In this document: one piece after another, positions 26,933-37,000 of the stretch
Numbering within the stretch: position 1 is the stretch's first letter
Layout: each line of letters begins with the position of its first letter
Assembly: GCA_022072255.1 (NCBI GenBank)
Contig: JAJVHZ010000002.1
Coordinates: forward strand, 1-64,000
Direction: 5' to 3'
From: Gammaproteobacteria bacterium
Lineage (GTDB): Bacteria > Pseudomonadota > Gammaproteobacteria > JAJPIJ01
DNA: 64,000 nucleotides
Position numbers and translations under genes: made by a program
The notes under the pieces: generated by a model
The model's database searches: none
The model's input: the letters and a program-made list of their open reading frames with translations, nothing else
Told to the model about the DNA's origin: nothing

Positions 26933-29887
26933 ATGCAGCATTACACGGTGATGCCGGCCCGACTCCTCAGACCTTCGCTGTTGCTTCCCGCCCTCTGCGC
27001 GCTGCTGGCGCTCGCCTGCACCCTGCCGGCGGCCGCCGTCACGGTGGTCAAGTCGCCCAGCGACGCGCGGGAATTCAGGTACCTGCAACTGACCAACGGC
27101 ATGAAGGTGCTGCTGGTCTCCGATCCCGAGGCCGACAAGGCCGCCGCCGCCCTGAGCGTGGGCGTAGGCAGCGCCAGCGACCCGCCCGAGCGCCAGGGGC
27201 TCGCCCACTTCCTCGAGCACATGCTGTTCCTGGGGACGGCGAAGTATCCGAAGGCCGGCGAGTACGACGAGTTCATGAACGCCCACGGCGGCACCGAGAA
27301 CGCCTACACGGCCTTCGAGAACACCAATTACCATTTCAGCGTCGACAAGGACCATCTCGAGGGGGCGCTCGACCGGTTCGCACAGTTTTTCATCGCGCCG
27401 CTGTTCACGGCGGAGTACGTGCAGCGCGAGAAGAATGCGGTGAATTCCGAGTACAAGGCCCGCATCAAGGACGACGACCGGCGTCTGTATTCGGCCCTGC
27501 AGCAGGTGGTCAATCCGCGGCATCCGTTTTCGAAGTTCGCCGTCGGCAGCCTCGAGACGCTCTCGGACCGCGACGGCAGCGCCATACGCGACGAGCTCAT
27601 CGATTTCTACCGGCGGCATTACTCCGCGGACCTCATGACCCTGGCCGTGCTGGGCAGGGAGCCGCTTCCCCGGCTCGAGGAGTGGGTCAGGTCACGCTTC
27701 GAGAAGGTCGAAAACCGCTCGGTCACCCCGCTCGTCATCGATGCGCCGCTGTTCGAGCCGGGGCGCCTGCCGCTGCGGCTCGACGTGGAGCCGCTGCGCG
27801 AGGAGCGTCAGCTGCAGCTGTACTTCCCGGTCCCGACCGTCGCGCCGTATTACCGTCAAAAACCGATCGACTACATCGCCAATCTGCTCGGCCACGAGGG
27901 CGAGGGCAGTCTGCTCTCCTCCCTGAAGGCCAGGGGCTGGGCAGATCAGCTCGGCGCGGGGCTCGGCCGCGACGACAGCGACGGCGCCACCGTGTCGCTC
28001 TCGATACGCCTGAGCGAGGAGGGGCTCGGGCACGTCGACGACATCGTCGAGCTCGTCTTCCAGACGCTGCGCCTGATCGAGCGCGACGGCGTGCAGCGAT
28101 GGCGCTACGCGGAGCAGGCCCGGCTGGCGCAGATCGCGTTCCAGTTCGACCAGAAGGATTCCGCGCTGCATTCCGTCATCGACCTCGCCGAGACGCTCGG
28201 CCGGGTCGCTCCGCAGGATGTCGTGCAGGCGCATTATCTGATGATGGATTTCGACGAGGACCTGATACGGCGCTATCTCGCCTGTCTTCGCCCCGAGAAC
28301 ATGCTGATGGTGGTCACCGCCAGGGGCGTGAAGACCGACCGGCGGGATCCGTGGTACGACACCGCCTATGCCGTCCGCGCGATGCAGCCCGCCACGCTCG
28401 CACGCTGGGCCGCGACCGATATCAGCAGCGATCTCGTGCTGCCGGCTCCGAACCCATTCATTCCCGAGCACACGGCGCTGAAGGCCGCGGACGCCGCTGC
28501 CACCGCCATCCCCGTGCGCATCGATCAGCAGCCGGGCTACGAGTTGTGGTTCAAGCAGGACGAAACGTTCAGGCAGCCGCGCGCCGATTTCTATTTTTCC
28601 GTGCGCACGCCGGTGGCGAACGACAGCGCCGAGCACGCGGTGCTCACCAGCCTGTACACGCAACTGGTGAGCGACGAGCTCAACGAATTCTCGTATGCTG
28701 CGCAGCTCGCGGGCCTGAGCTACAGCCTCTACCCGCACATACGCGGATTCACCGTGCGCATCAGCGGCTATGACGACAAGCTCGCACTGCTCCTGACCCG
28801 CATCGTGGAGGCGCTGCGCAACCCCGTCCTCACCGAGGAGGCGCTGGCGCGCGAGCGTCAGGACATGGTCCGCGGGCTGGAGAACGTGCGCCATGAGAAT
28901 CCGTACGAACAGATCCTCTCGGAGGTCGCCAAGCTCATCGTGCACCCGAGCTGGACGGAGGCGAAGCGGCTTCAGGCCGCGCGCCGCGTCAGCCTCGGGG
29001 AGCTGAAGACCTTCGTTTCGCGATTGCTGCGCGACGTGCAGGTCGAGGCCCTCGCGCACGGCAACCTGCGCCGCGCGGACGCCCGGGCGCTCGGGGACAT
29101 CGTCAAGAGCGCGCTGGTGGAACCGGCAACGCCGGTGGAGGTCGCCCCGGGGCAGGTGGTGCAACTGGACAGCGGCACCATTTACCGGCGCGAGCTCGAG
29201 GTCTCGCACCCGGATTCCGCGGTCGTCGCCTACTTCCAGGGCAAGGACCGCTCGCCCGCGGAACGGGCGCGCTTCGAACTGCTCGCACAGATCCTCGAGG
29301 CGCCGTTCTACAACGACCTGCGCACCGAGAAGCAGCTGGGTTACGTCGTGAGCGCCGGCAGCCTGCCGCTGCTGGAGGTGCCGGGCATCACCTTCCTCAT
29401 CCAGTCGCCGACCACCCATCCGGCCGATCTGGAGGCGAATATCACGCAGTTTCTGGCGAGTTACCGCATCGCGATCGCGGCGATGCCCGCCGAGCTGTTC
29501 GAGAGTCATCGCGAGGGCCTGCTCTCACGCATACTGACGCGCGAAGACAGGTTGCAGATGCGCACCGACCGCTACTGGGGCGATCTGGACCTGCAGCGCT
29601 ACCGTTTCGATGGCCGGCTGCAGCTCGCCAACGCGGTGCGCGCGATCACCCTGGAGGACTTCCGCAAGTTCTACGAGCAGGTCCTCCTGGAAACCGCCCG
29701 CAGGGAACTGGTGGTGCAGAGCACCGGCAGCGCCCATGAGCCGGTGGTATCCGCGCACGAGCCGCGGGCCGGCGTGATCGTCCGCGACCCGGACGACTTC
29801 GCCCAGGGGCACACCCTCGTACCGGGCTCCGACCCCGTGCCGCTTTCCGGGGCCGCGATGCCGCCGGGCGCCCGCAGCGCACCCTGA
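26933..29887 (+). CDS. M16 family zinc metalloprotease (protease III/insulinase type)
   Basis: A protein of about 984 residues, close to the length of protease III (pitrilysin). It has a signal peptide (LLLPALCALLALACTLPAAA) and the inverted zinc motif HFLEH, with the third ligand in NAVNSEYKARIKDD. The four M16 repeats extend to a C-terminus after RELVVQSTGSAHEP. It should degrade peptides in the periplasm. The ATG at 26933 was chosen; an ATG at 26951 is equally possible. It is not fragmented. Confidence 0.93.
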   Translation: MQHYTVMPARLLRPSLLLPALCALLALACTLPAAAVTVVKSPSDAREFRYLQLTNGMKVLLVSDPEADKAAAALSVGVGSASDPPERQGLAHFLEHMLFLGTAKYPKAGEYDEFMNAHGGTENAYTAFENTNYHFSVDKDHLEGALDRFAQFFIAPLFTAEYVQREKNAVNSEYKARIKDDDRRLYSALQQVVNPRHPFSKFAVGSLETLSDRDGSAIRDELIDFYRRHYSADLMTLAVLGREPLPRLEEWVRSRFEKVENRSVTPLVIDAPLFEPGRLPLRLDVEPLREERQLQLYFPVPTVAPYYRQKPIDYIANLLGHEGEGSLLSSLKARGWADQLGAGLGRDDSDGATVSLSIRLSEEGLGHVDDIVELVFQTLRLIERDGVQRWRYAEQARLAQIAFQFDQKDSALHSVIDLAETLGRVAPQDVVQAHYLMMDFDEDLIRRYLACLRPENMLMVVTARGVKTDRRDPWYDTAYAVRAMQPATLARWAATDISSDLVLPAPNPFIPEHTALKAADAAATAIPVRIDQQPGYELWFKQDETFRQPRADFYFSVRTPVANDSAEHAVLTSLYTQLVSDELNEFSYAAQLAGLSYSLYPHIRGFTVRISGYDDKLALLLTRIVEALRNPVLTEEALARERQDMVRGLENVRHENPYEQILSEVAKLIVHPSWTEAKRLQAARRVSLGELKTFVSRLLRDVQVEALAHGNLRRADARALGDIVKSALVEPATPVEVAPGQVVQLDSGTIYRRELEVSHPDSAVVAYFQGKDRSPAERARFELLAQILEAPFYNDLRTEKQLGYVVSAGSLPLLEVPGITFLIQSPTTHPADLEANITQFLASYRIAIAAMPAELFESHREGLLSRILTREDRLQMRTDRYWGDLDLQRYRFDGRLQLANAVRAITLEDFRKFYEQVLLETARRELVVQSTGSAHEPVVSAHEPRAGVIVRDPDDFAQGHTLVPGSDPVPLSGAAMPPGARSAP

Positions 29888-29977
29888 AACGACCCTCCCG
29901 CCGCGCCCGACCGGGGCTCACCCGGCCCGACCTCTTGTGCAGCCAGCAGTTTTCTTGCTTTTCCTCTTCTATTGTCC

Positions 29978-30006
29978 TTGACTTTCATCCAGTTACCACA
30001 TAATCT
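29978..30006 (+). promoter_or_regulatory. Sigma-70 type promoter before the FHA gene
   Basis: TTGACT (29978-29983), a 17-base spacer and TAATCT (30001-30006) make the best -35/-10 pair I find in the window. It lies in a strikingly AT-rich island and would give a leader of about 60 bases. Confidence 0.55.
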
Positions 30007-30010
30007 TAAA

Positions 30011-30060
30011 TTATATTATCAGATAAATTATCTGCTAACTTACTGATAACTTATGGATTG
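30011..30060. promoter_or_regulatory. AT-rich palindromic region upstream of the FHA gene
   Basis: CAGATAA-A-TTATCTG at 30020-30034 is a perfect seven-base palindrome with one central base. TTATCAG (30016-30022) and CTGATAA (30043-30049) form a second, overlapping inverted pair. The stretch stands out against the GC-rich surroundings and could be an operator placed in the 5' leader, between the promoter and the start codon. Confidence 0.55.
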
Positions 30061-30075
30061 TAAAAGGGGATACGC

Positions 30076-31014
30076 ATGAGTACAGCCGCCAAGTCGAGTC
30101 TATTCAAGGCCGTGAACAAGCCGCTCAAGGGCGCCCTGTCACGGCTGTTCAGCAGGCCCTTCCAGCTCGTTCTGGGCAAGCGGGCCCTGACGTTCAACCA
30201 CCCGGGGGACTTCGAGTTCGCAATGAGCGGGCGCGTGGCGGTGTCCCTGGTCAAGGTCGTGGAGATGCTGCATCGGCCGGTGGCCTCGCTACGGCGCGAG
30301 ACAGTGTTCGTCCGCCTTGTCGAGCACAACCTGGTGCGCGCGCTGGAGCGCTGCCGCAAGGATCCGGAGAGCATCGCCGAATCGCTGCGAGACATGGGAC
30401 TGCGCAGCTTCAGCACCGACTATCGCTGGCGCGCGATCTTCGAGGCGCTGGCGGCCGGCGGAGCCGAACTTAACGAGTATCGCCGCGTGGCGGTAATGAA
30501 ATACCTTCAGTATCTCGGCGCGCGCCGTGATGCGCTCGGTATCATCCACTTCCACAAGACCGGCAGGGCCATGGACGAGGAGATCGTCATCGACGCGGAG
30601 ACGAGCGGCGCGACGGCCGATCCGGGCATGCCGACGCCCGCGTGTGCCGAGGCCGAACTCCATGGATTCCAGCGGCTGCCGCGCGGCCGGCCGGTCATCG
30701 TCACGATCGAGCCCGGGCAGGAGCTTGCGCTGGCGCTGGCCGATCACCGGGCCCGCCTGGTGGCGGGCGAACAACTCGTGCTCATCGACGCGGAGGGCCG
30801 GCAGCATGCGCTCGACGCCCGTCGCCAGATGGTGGGACGCGGCCTGGGCAACGACATCACACTGGAGGGCGACAGCCGCTCGGTCTCGCGCCGCCATCTC
30901 GTCATCGAGCCGCTCGAGGACCATCGCGTGCGCCTCGTCGACGTCTCGGCGCAGGGGACCTACATCCCCGACGGCGTGGCCGCGATCAGCGAACTGGCGG
31001 CGGCAGCGGCCTGA
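30076..31014 (+). CDS. FHA domain protein
   Basis: A 312-residue protein. The N-terminal 200 residues are mostly helical and of unknown family (RPFQLVLGKRALTFNHPGDF ... SLVKVVEMLHRP). The C-terminal FHA domain has the phosphothreonine-binding motifs G-R in MVGRGLGNDI and S-x2-R-H in RSVSRRHLVIEP. FHA domains bind phosphothreonine peptides, so the Ser/Thr kinase encoded 1.6 kb downstream is a natural partner. The start has AGGGG seven bases upstream. A strong terminator follows. Confidence 0.88.
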   Translation: MSTAAKSSLFKAVNKPLKGALSRLFSRPFQLVLGKRALTFNHPGDFEFAMSGRVAVSLVKVVEMLHRPVASLRRETVFVRLVEHNLVRALERCRKDPESIAESLRDMGLRSFSTDYRWRAIFEALAAGGAELNEYRRVAVMKYLQYLGARRDALGIIHFHKTGRAMDEEIVIDAETSGATADPGMPTPACAEAELHGFQRLPRGRPVIVTIEPGQELALALADHRARLVAGEQLVLIDAEGRQHALDARRQMVGRGLGNDITLEGDSRSVSRRHLVIEPLEDHRVRLVDVSAQGTYIPDGVAAISELAAAAA

Positions 31015-31035
31015 GCGCGCAAGGCCGTACCAATG

Positions 31036-31066
31036 AAAGGGCCGCCTGCGGGCGGCCTTCGTTTTT
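31036..31066 (+). terminator. Rho-independent terminator after the FHA gene
   Basis: GGCCGCC-TGCG-GGCGGCC forms a seven-base GC stem with a four-base loop and is followed by TTCGTTTTT. It ends the FHA gene. The minus strand shows a weaker T run, so it may also serve the convergent glycerate kinase gene. Confidence 0.88.
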
Positions 31067-31087
31067 CTGCGTCCATGCGGGGCGGTC

Positions 31088-32419
31088 TCAGCGGCGCGCC
31101 GCACGCGCGGCTGATGCCGATCGGCTCCTGGCGGTCTTGCTTGACGCCCGCGATGCCGTCCGCGGCTGCGCCTTCGGCCGGACCTTGGCGCGCGCCTTCG
31201 CGGCTGGCGCGCCCGCCTTCTTCTTCGGCTGCTTGCTGGCAGCCTTGCGGGCTCCGTCCGCGGCGGATTTGCGGGCCATGCGCTGGCCGATGGCGATCAG
31301 GCGTGCGACCCGCTCACCTGCGTCCTGCAGGTACTGGCGGGATTTCCGGATGGCGACATCCAGCTCCATGGCATTCGGTGTCGCGGCCTCCAGACCGTCG
31401 ATGCCGTGCGCGAAAACACCGGCGGCGTCGTCCGCCAGACCACCGCCGATGGCGATGACCGGCACCCCATGCCGGCGCGCCGCCGTGGCTACCCCGGAGG
31501 GTGTCTTGCCGAAGGCCGTCTGAAAGTCGACCCGACCCTCCCCTGTGATCGCGAGCGTGGCACCCTGCATGTGCTTCTCCAGCCGCGTGGCCTCCACCAC
31601 CAGTTCAACGCCGCGTTTCAGCGTCGCGCCGGTGAAGGCGATGAGGGCCGCGCCCATGCCGCCTGCGGCGCCCGCGCCCGGCCGCCGCACGACATCTATG
31701 CCGAGGTCACGTTTCACGATCGCCGCCAGGTGCGCGAGATTTCGGTCCAGCGTCTCGATCATCTCCGCTGTCGCCCCCTTCTGCTTGCCGTAGACATGCG
31801 ACGCGCCGCTCGGCCCGCACAGCGGATTGGTCACGTCGCAGGCGACATGGATGGTCGACCGGCGGACCTCCGGCTGCAGTCCGGCCATGTCGATACGTGC
31901 GACCCGCTCGAGCATGCCGCCGCCGAGCAGTTCGGTGATCGGGTTGCCGGCGGCATCGATGAAGCGCACGCCCAGTGCCTGCGCCATCCCGGCGCCACCA
32001 TCGTTGGTCGCCGATCCACCTATGCCGATGATGATCTCGCGCGCCCCGCCGCGCAGCGCGTGCAGGAGCATCTCGCCGGTGCCGTAGCTCGTGGCCAGCA
32101 GCGGGTTGCGTCGATCGCGGGGCACGAGCGGCAGGCCCGAGGCCGCCGCCATCTCCATGACCGCGGTGCGGCCGCCGCCGAGCAGCCCGTAGACCGCCTT
32201 GACCCGTTCGCCCAGCGGCGCGGTGACCATGCACTCGACGAACTCGCCGCCGGTGGCGTCGACCAGCGATTGCACCGTGCCCTCGCCGCCGTCGGCCATC
32301 GGTATCTTCACGCAGCGGGCCTTTGGCCATACCCTGCGCAGCCCGGCCTCGATCTCGGTGGCAACCTCCATCGAGGTCAGGTTTTCCTTGAATGAATCAG
32401 GCGCAATGACGATCTTCAT
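31088..32419 (-). CDS. Glycerate kinase with lysine/alanine/arginine-rich tail
   Basis: A 443-residue protein. Residues 1 to about 380 are a GarK/GlxK-type glycerate kinase (start MKIVIAPDSFKENLTS, motifs ADGGEGTV and IGIGGSATNDGGAGMA, end AAGVFAHGIDGLEAATPNAM). It should phosphorylate glycerate for entry into glycolysis. The last 60-65 residues form a highly basic tail rich in Lys, Ala, Arg and Ser (KKKAGAPAAKARAKVRPKAQ), resembling bacterial histone H1-like or AlgP tails. The tail is in frame without a break and ends at 31088. Such an extension is not part of the family core and may bind nucleic acid or polyanions. Confidence 0.9.
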   Translation of the reverse strand: MKIVIAPDSFKENLTSMEVATEIEAGLRRVWPKARCVKIPMADGGEGTVQSLVDATGGEFVECMVTAPLGERVKAVYGLLGGGRTAVMEMAAASGLPLVPRDRRNPLLATSYGTGEMLLHALRGGAREIIIGIGGSATNDGGAGMAQALGVRFIDAAGNPITELLGGGMLERVARIDMAGLQPEVRRSTIHVACDVTNPLCGPSGASHVYGKQKGATAEMIETLDRNLAHLAAIVKRDLGIDVVRRPGAGAAGGMGAALIAFTGATLKRGVELVVEATRLEKHMQGATLAITGEGRVDFQTAFGKTPSGVATAARRHGVPVIAIGGGLADDAAGVFAHGIDGLEAATPNAMELDVAIRKSRQYLQDAGERVARLIAIGQRMARKSAADGARKAASKQPKKKAGAPAAKARAKVRPKAQPRTASRASSKTARSRSASAARAARR

Positions 32420-32629
32420 GCACGTTGCCCTCCAGGTGATCGGCCCGCGCGCCGCCGGCCGCCCGGAAGCCGGACGCGCTGCGTGCGACGGGTGTGGTTC
32501 GAAATCAGATGCCCGCCGGCGCGAACCCTGCGACATCCGGGTCCGCTCTCGCCGGCCATGCTCGACGTGGTCTGCGGACAATCATACGGCATAACGGCCG
32601 CCGCGCAGCGGGCGGGCCGCGCCGCTCGC
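32420..32629. other. Short intergenic region between glycerate kinase and kinase genes
   Basis: About 210 bases upstream of the glycerate kinase start. A GGTTCGAAATC stretch looks like a tRNA T-loop but no cloverleaf can be formed around it. I see no clear promoter, repeat or small gene. Confidence 0.4.
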
Positions 32630-34003
32630 TCACGCGTCCAGCGAGTCCTTTCCGCCGCGATTGCCGCTGGCTTCCTCGACACGCGGGGCGGGCCCATCCG
32701 TCCCGGCGCCCTTGGAGGCGCTCCAGACCAGCCGGTCGTTGGCGCGCATGATCCGGTTGATGAGCGCCTGCTGGAACGCGCGGTTCAGCCGCATCTGCAG
32801 CGGCAGCGAGGCCCATTCACTCATCTTCGCCTCGATCTGCAGGACGGTGACCTTGGAGATGGCCGTTACCGTCGCCGTGCGTTTCGCCCCCGCCTCGGCC
32901 AGGTAGGCGATCTCGCCCACGCAATCCCCCGCGTTGACGGCGCCGATGATCTGGTCGCCGCGCATCACCGAGAACTGCCCGTTCACCACCACGAAGAAGC
33001 CGGGATCGCTGCTACCCTCGGTGATCAACACGTGCCCGGGGGGGTGCGTGCGCCATATGCCCACCTTGACGACCTCTCCGATCATCGCCTCGGTGAAGCC
33101 CTCGAAGAAGGTCAGCGACTTGAGCATGCGGACCTTCTCGGGCGTGGTCGGCTCGAGCTCGTCGCCGGAGATCTTCAGCGCGTCGAGATCGGCGACGATC
33201 TCCGCCGCCGTGTGATAGCGGCGGTCGAGCGATTTCTCCAGGCAGCGCCTGACGATCGCCGCCAGCCGCTCGGGCACCTCGGGCCGCAGTTCCCGGACGG
33301 GAGTCGGTTCACTGTTGAGGACCTGCTGGATCAGGCCGGAGATGCCGCGCCCTTCGAAGGGCGGCTTGCCGGTGAGCAGCTGGTACATCACCACGCCGAG
33401 AGAGAACAGATCCGACCGCCCGCTGAGCTCTTCGTCACGCGCCTGCTCCGGCGACATGTACATCGGCGAACCGAACCAGCCGACCACCTGCGTCTGTTCG
33501 GCCGACAGCCGGCGGGCGATGCCGAAGTCACCGACCTTGATGCGGCCGTCCTTGGTGAGCATCAGATTGGAGGGCTTGATGTCGCGGTGAATGATCCCGT
33601 GCTTGTGCGCGTGGTCCAGCGCATCGGCCGTCTGGCGGAAATAGCCCACCGCCCTCTCGATGGAGACGAGGTTGTCCTGCTGGCAGAGTGAGCGCAGGGT
33701 CGAGGCCCCCTCGATGTACTCCATGACCATGTAGAAGGAGCCGTCGTCGAGCTCGCCGGCGTCGTAGACCTTCAGGATGTGCGGATGATCGAGGCTGCCC
33801 GCCGTCTGCGCCTCGTTGAGGAACATCTTCCTCGCCAGCCTGCCGCGCTTGCTGGAGTCATCGGTGTTGGTGGCGACCTTGATGGCCACGCGCCGGTCGA
33901 GGATCGGATCGCGGCCTATATAGACCATGCCCATGGCGCCGCGTCCGGCGACGCCGGTCACCTCGTACTTGCCGATGCGGTTGGGTGTATTCGTGGAATT
34001 CAT
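32630..34003 (-). CDS. Ser/Thr protein kinase with C-terminal cyclic-nucleotide-binding domain
   Basis: A 457-residue protein. Residues 12-270 are a Hanks-type kinase with all key elements: G-loop GVAGRGAMG, catalytic lysine in VAIKVA, HRDIKPSN loop, DFG and the APE-like SPEQARDE. Residues about 300-420 form a cNMP-binding domain (FFVVVNGQFSVMRGD ... GECIGEI-type loop as VGEIAYL ... RTATVTA). No transmembrane segment is seen, so it is cytoplasmic. The design suggests kinase activity controlled by cAMP or cGMP. The start ATG at 34003 lacks an obvious ribosome site. It lies 70 bases behind the PilZ-DUF1631-EAL gene. Confidence 0.92.
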   Translation of the reverse strand: MNSTNTPNRIGKYEVTGVAGRGAMGMVYIGRDPILDRRVAIKVATNTDDSSKRGRLARKMFLNEAQTAGSLDHPHILKVYDAGELDDGSFYMVMEYIEGASTLRSLCQQDNLVSIERAVGYFRQTADALDHAHKHGIIHRDIKPSNLMLTKDGRIKVGDFGIARRLSAEQTQVVGWFGSPMYMSPEQARDEELSGRSDLFSLGVVMYQLLTGKPPFEGRGISGLIQQVLNSEPTPVRELRPEVPERLAAIVRRCLEKSLDRRYHTAAEIVADLDALKISGDELEPTTPEKVRMLKSLTFFEGFTEAMIGEVVKVGIWRTHPPGHVLITEGSSDPGFFVVVNGQFSVMRGDQIIGAVNAGDCVGEIAYLAEAGAKRTATVTAISKVTVLQIEAKMSEWASLPLQMRLNRAFQQALINRIMRANDRLVWSASKGAGTDGPAPRVEEASGNRGGKDSLDA

Positions 34004-34073
34004 TCGAGGAAGTCGATAGTAGCAGCCTTGCGGGGAATATGCTTCGGTCTGGCCGCGACTCCGGCCCGCCGGG

Positions 34074-37000
34074 TCAGACGGCCAGCTCGAGCGGCGATAC
34101 GCCCGCGCCCTGGGCATATTCGATGCCCAGCTCCTTCGCCTTGGCGAGCGCCGCCTTGCTGTCGATGCAGTCGGCGATGGCCGGCATGCCGAAGAAGTGC
34201 GCCATCTCCACCGCCGACTTGACCAGCGCAGCGTCGCCCTTGTCGTTGGCGATGTCGCGGATGGCCATGCGGCCGATGCGAACGAGATTGACCTTCAGCG
34301 CCGCGACGCGGCTGAAAGAAGACGCCTCGCCGCCGAAGTCCCCGTACAGGAAGCGGCAGCCATACTCGCGCAGGGCGTTGACGAGTTCGGTGATCTCCGG
34401 GTTGGCCTCGCCACCCAAGGGCTCCGTGATCTCGAAGCAGAACCGGCCGGGCGGCGCGGCGGTGTTGATGAATTCCTCCCCGATGTAGGCGGCGGTGGCC
34501 GGGTCGCGCAGCGATTCGGCCGTCAGCACGATGATGCACATCCCACCGGCGGGCAGGCGGTCGGGATTGTCCACGACCCAGCGCATGGCCGCGCGGACCA
34601 GCCACCGGTCGAGATCCGCGGTGCGCTGCAATTGCTCCGCGGCCGCGCGCAGGGCGCGCGCAGTGACGCGTGTCCCGCCCGGCAACTGCATCGACGGCAC
34701 CAGTTCCATGTGGGTGGGAAGCTGCGAGGCGCTGCCCTGCGACTGCGGCACGATACGCTGCAGCGCCAGGTGCAGGCGATCGTTGTCGAGCGCCACGCGC
34801 AGGTACTCACCGAGCCGGCCGGTCACGCGTGTGCCGGTGTCGCCCTGCTCGTCGACGTGCACGATGCGTATCGGCGTGCTCCCCGGTGCCTGGGCGAGCG
34901 CCAGCGCCGCCTGGGCAGACTCCAGGATCTGCTCGGCGTTCGCCGCCTCGGTGCTGAACGGGACCAGGCCTGCCCGGGCCTTCGCACCGCCACCGGCGAC
35001 ATTGTCCTCCGCGCCTTCGAGAGTCTTCAGCATCTTCTCGATGGCGGTGTAGCCGCGTCCCTGGGAATGGTCGCGCAGCAATACCCCGAAGCGGTTCTCG
35101 CCGAGGCGTGCCGCCTGCGCCTCCGGCGGCAGGTCGATCCTGACTCGCGCGGCGCGCTCGCGCAGACGCTGTTCGCGCTCGGCCTCGGGCAGCTTCTGTA
35201 CGGCGGCCGGCTCGTGCACCTCGAGGAACGCGACCACCTGGCTTTCCTTCTCCTGCCTGGCGGCCGTCAGCGCCTGGTCGACCTGCTCGGCGAAGGCCTT
35301 TTCGTTCAGCAGGTGCGTGACGACATCGGAGTGGACCTGCTGCTCGAGCCGACCGTGCAGGGCCTCCAGCGATTTGACCATCGCGCGCTCGACCGTCGGC
35401 AGCGGCACATCCTCGACCAGCCGCGCCGAGCCGCGGCGCAGCTGCATTGCCAGCTCCTGCAGTCCGAAGCTGCCCGCCTTCTGGCCGCCCGGGTCCGCGA
35501 AGACGTAGGATCCGCCGTCCTCGTCGGCCCATGCCAGCCTCAGCAGGCGCTGCTGCGGGCCGCTGCCCAGCATGATCTCGTCGCCGACCTTCAGCCGGCG
35601 CACACGGTTGATCCACGCCATCCAGTCCTCGCCGAGCGTGCTGGTCTGCATCCGCGACTCGCCGCCCGTGGTCTCCTTGCGTCGGGACTTCATGAACTGC
35701 GCCTGTGCCTCCGCGGCGCGCGCGAGGTCGGCGAGGTTGTGCTGCACCTCGCGCTCCTGCTCCGCGAGCAGCACCTCCAGGCGTTCGTCGGCGTCAATGA
35801 ACACGGCCGGGTTCTCGGCCGCCTCGCCGACGACCTTGTCGACGATGAAATCCAGCTCCGGAAGGATCGACTCACCGCCGTCGCCCTTCCTGGCCGAGCG
35901 CACACGCGCGAGGTTGTTCAGCACCCGGCGCGCCGGATGATCGGTACGCTCGAAAAAATTCTTGTCCGACAGCGCCACCATGTTGACCGGCCGCCGCAGC
36001 CTGCGAAGCAGCGGCCTGACCTCCGGGATGACGTGCGGGTCCTTGCCGATCGCGTTGAACAGCTCGAGCACCAGCTCGAGCAGATCCCAGTCCGCGTCGC
36101 GCACGGCCTTCGGCGCCGGCGCTGCCGGACTCTGCGCGGCAAGCGCGCCCTCGAGCTGCGAGCGCGTGACGGTGGCGGCCAGGCCGCCCGCCTCCCCGCT
36201 CGTCATCTCCAGCGCGCGCAGGGCCGAGCCGATCTCCCCGAGCGTGTAATGCGCCATCGACCCGGCGGTGGCGGCGCCGAAACCGTCGATCGTCGCCCTT
36301 CCCGGCACACTGCCGCGCTGCAGATCGCGCCCCAGGCCGAACAACGTGTGCGCCGCCTGGAAGGCGTTGACGGGCGCCACCATCAGCGGCGTGCCGGCGG
36401 GCAGCGCAGCGGCCAGCTGTTCTATCTGGCTGGCGATGTTCTGCACGGTTCCACCGAGATGCGGGGCATGAGTGCCGGCGCCGTCCGTTGCCGAGGGGCC
36501 GCCGGTCGTCGTCGCGGCACCCGTCTCGGGTCGCCGGCGCGGCGCGCTGCTGATGACGCGCGGGCGCGGCGTCTCGCCGGCCAGCGGCACGCCGCTCCGG
36601 GCGAGATGGGCGTTGGTGTCCTCGTAAAAGCGCCGGATCTCCGGCACGGCCAGTTCCTGGTAGGCGTGCAGCGCGGCGCGCAGGACCTCCGCACCCGGAT
36701 GCGCCTTGCGCAGGTAGTCGCCGAACTGACGGGCGAGGTAGGCCGGCCCGAAGGGGTTGTTGCCCTTGTCGATGCGCGCCCCGTACAGGAAAGACAGCCG
36801 CTGGTTCAGCTCGTAGAGGGCACGCCCGAGCGCGGTCTCGGCGCGATCGACGGCCTCCGACACCGCCAGGAACTGCTCGAATTCGTCGGTCTCCACCAGC
36901 GCGAGGCCGTCGCCCAGCGCGCTCTGCCTGCTCTCGCCCGGACGCAACGCCACGGCGATACCGCGCGTGCAGGCGTGGTCGTACTGCTCCAGCAGCGCGG

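Noticed and set aside
32490-32520. tRNA-like T-loop (GGTTCGAAATC)
   Set aside because: The flanking bases do not form a T-stem, and no acceptor, D or anticodon stem can be drawn.
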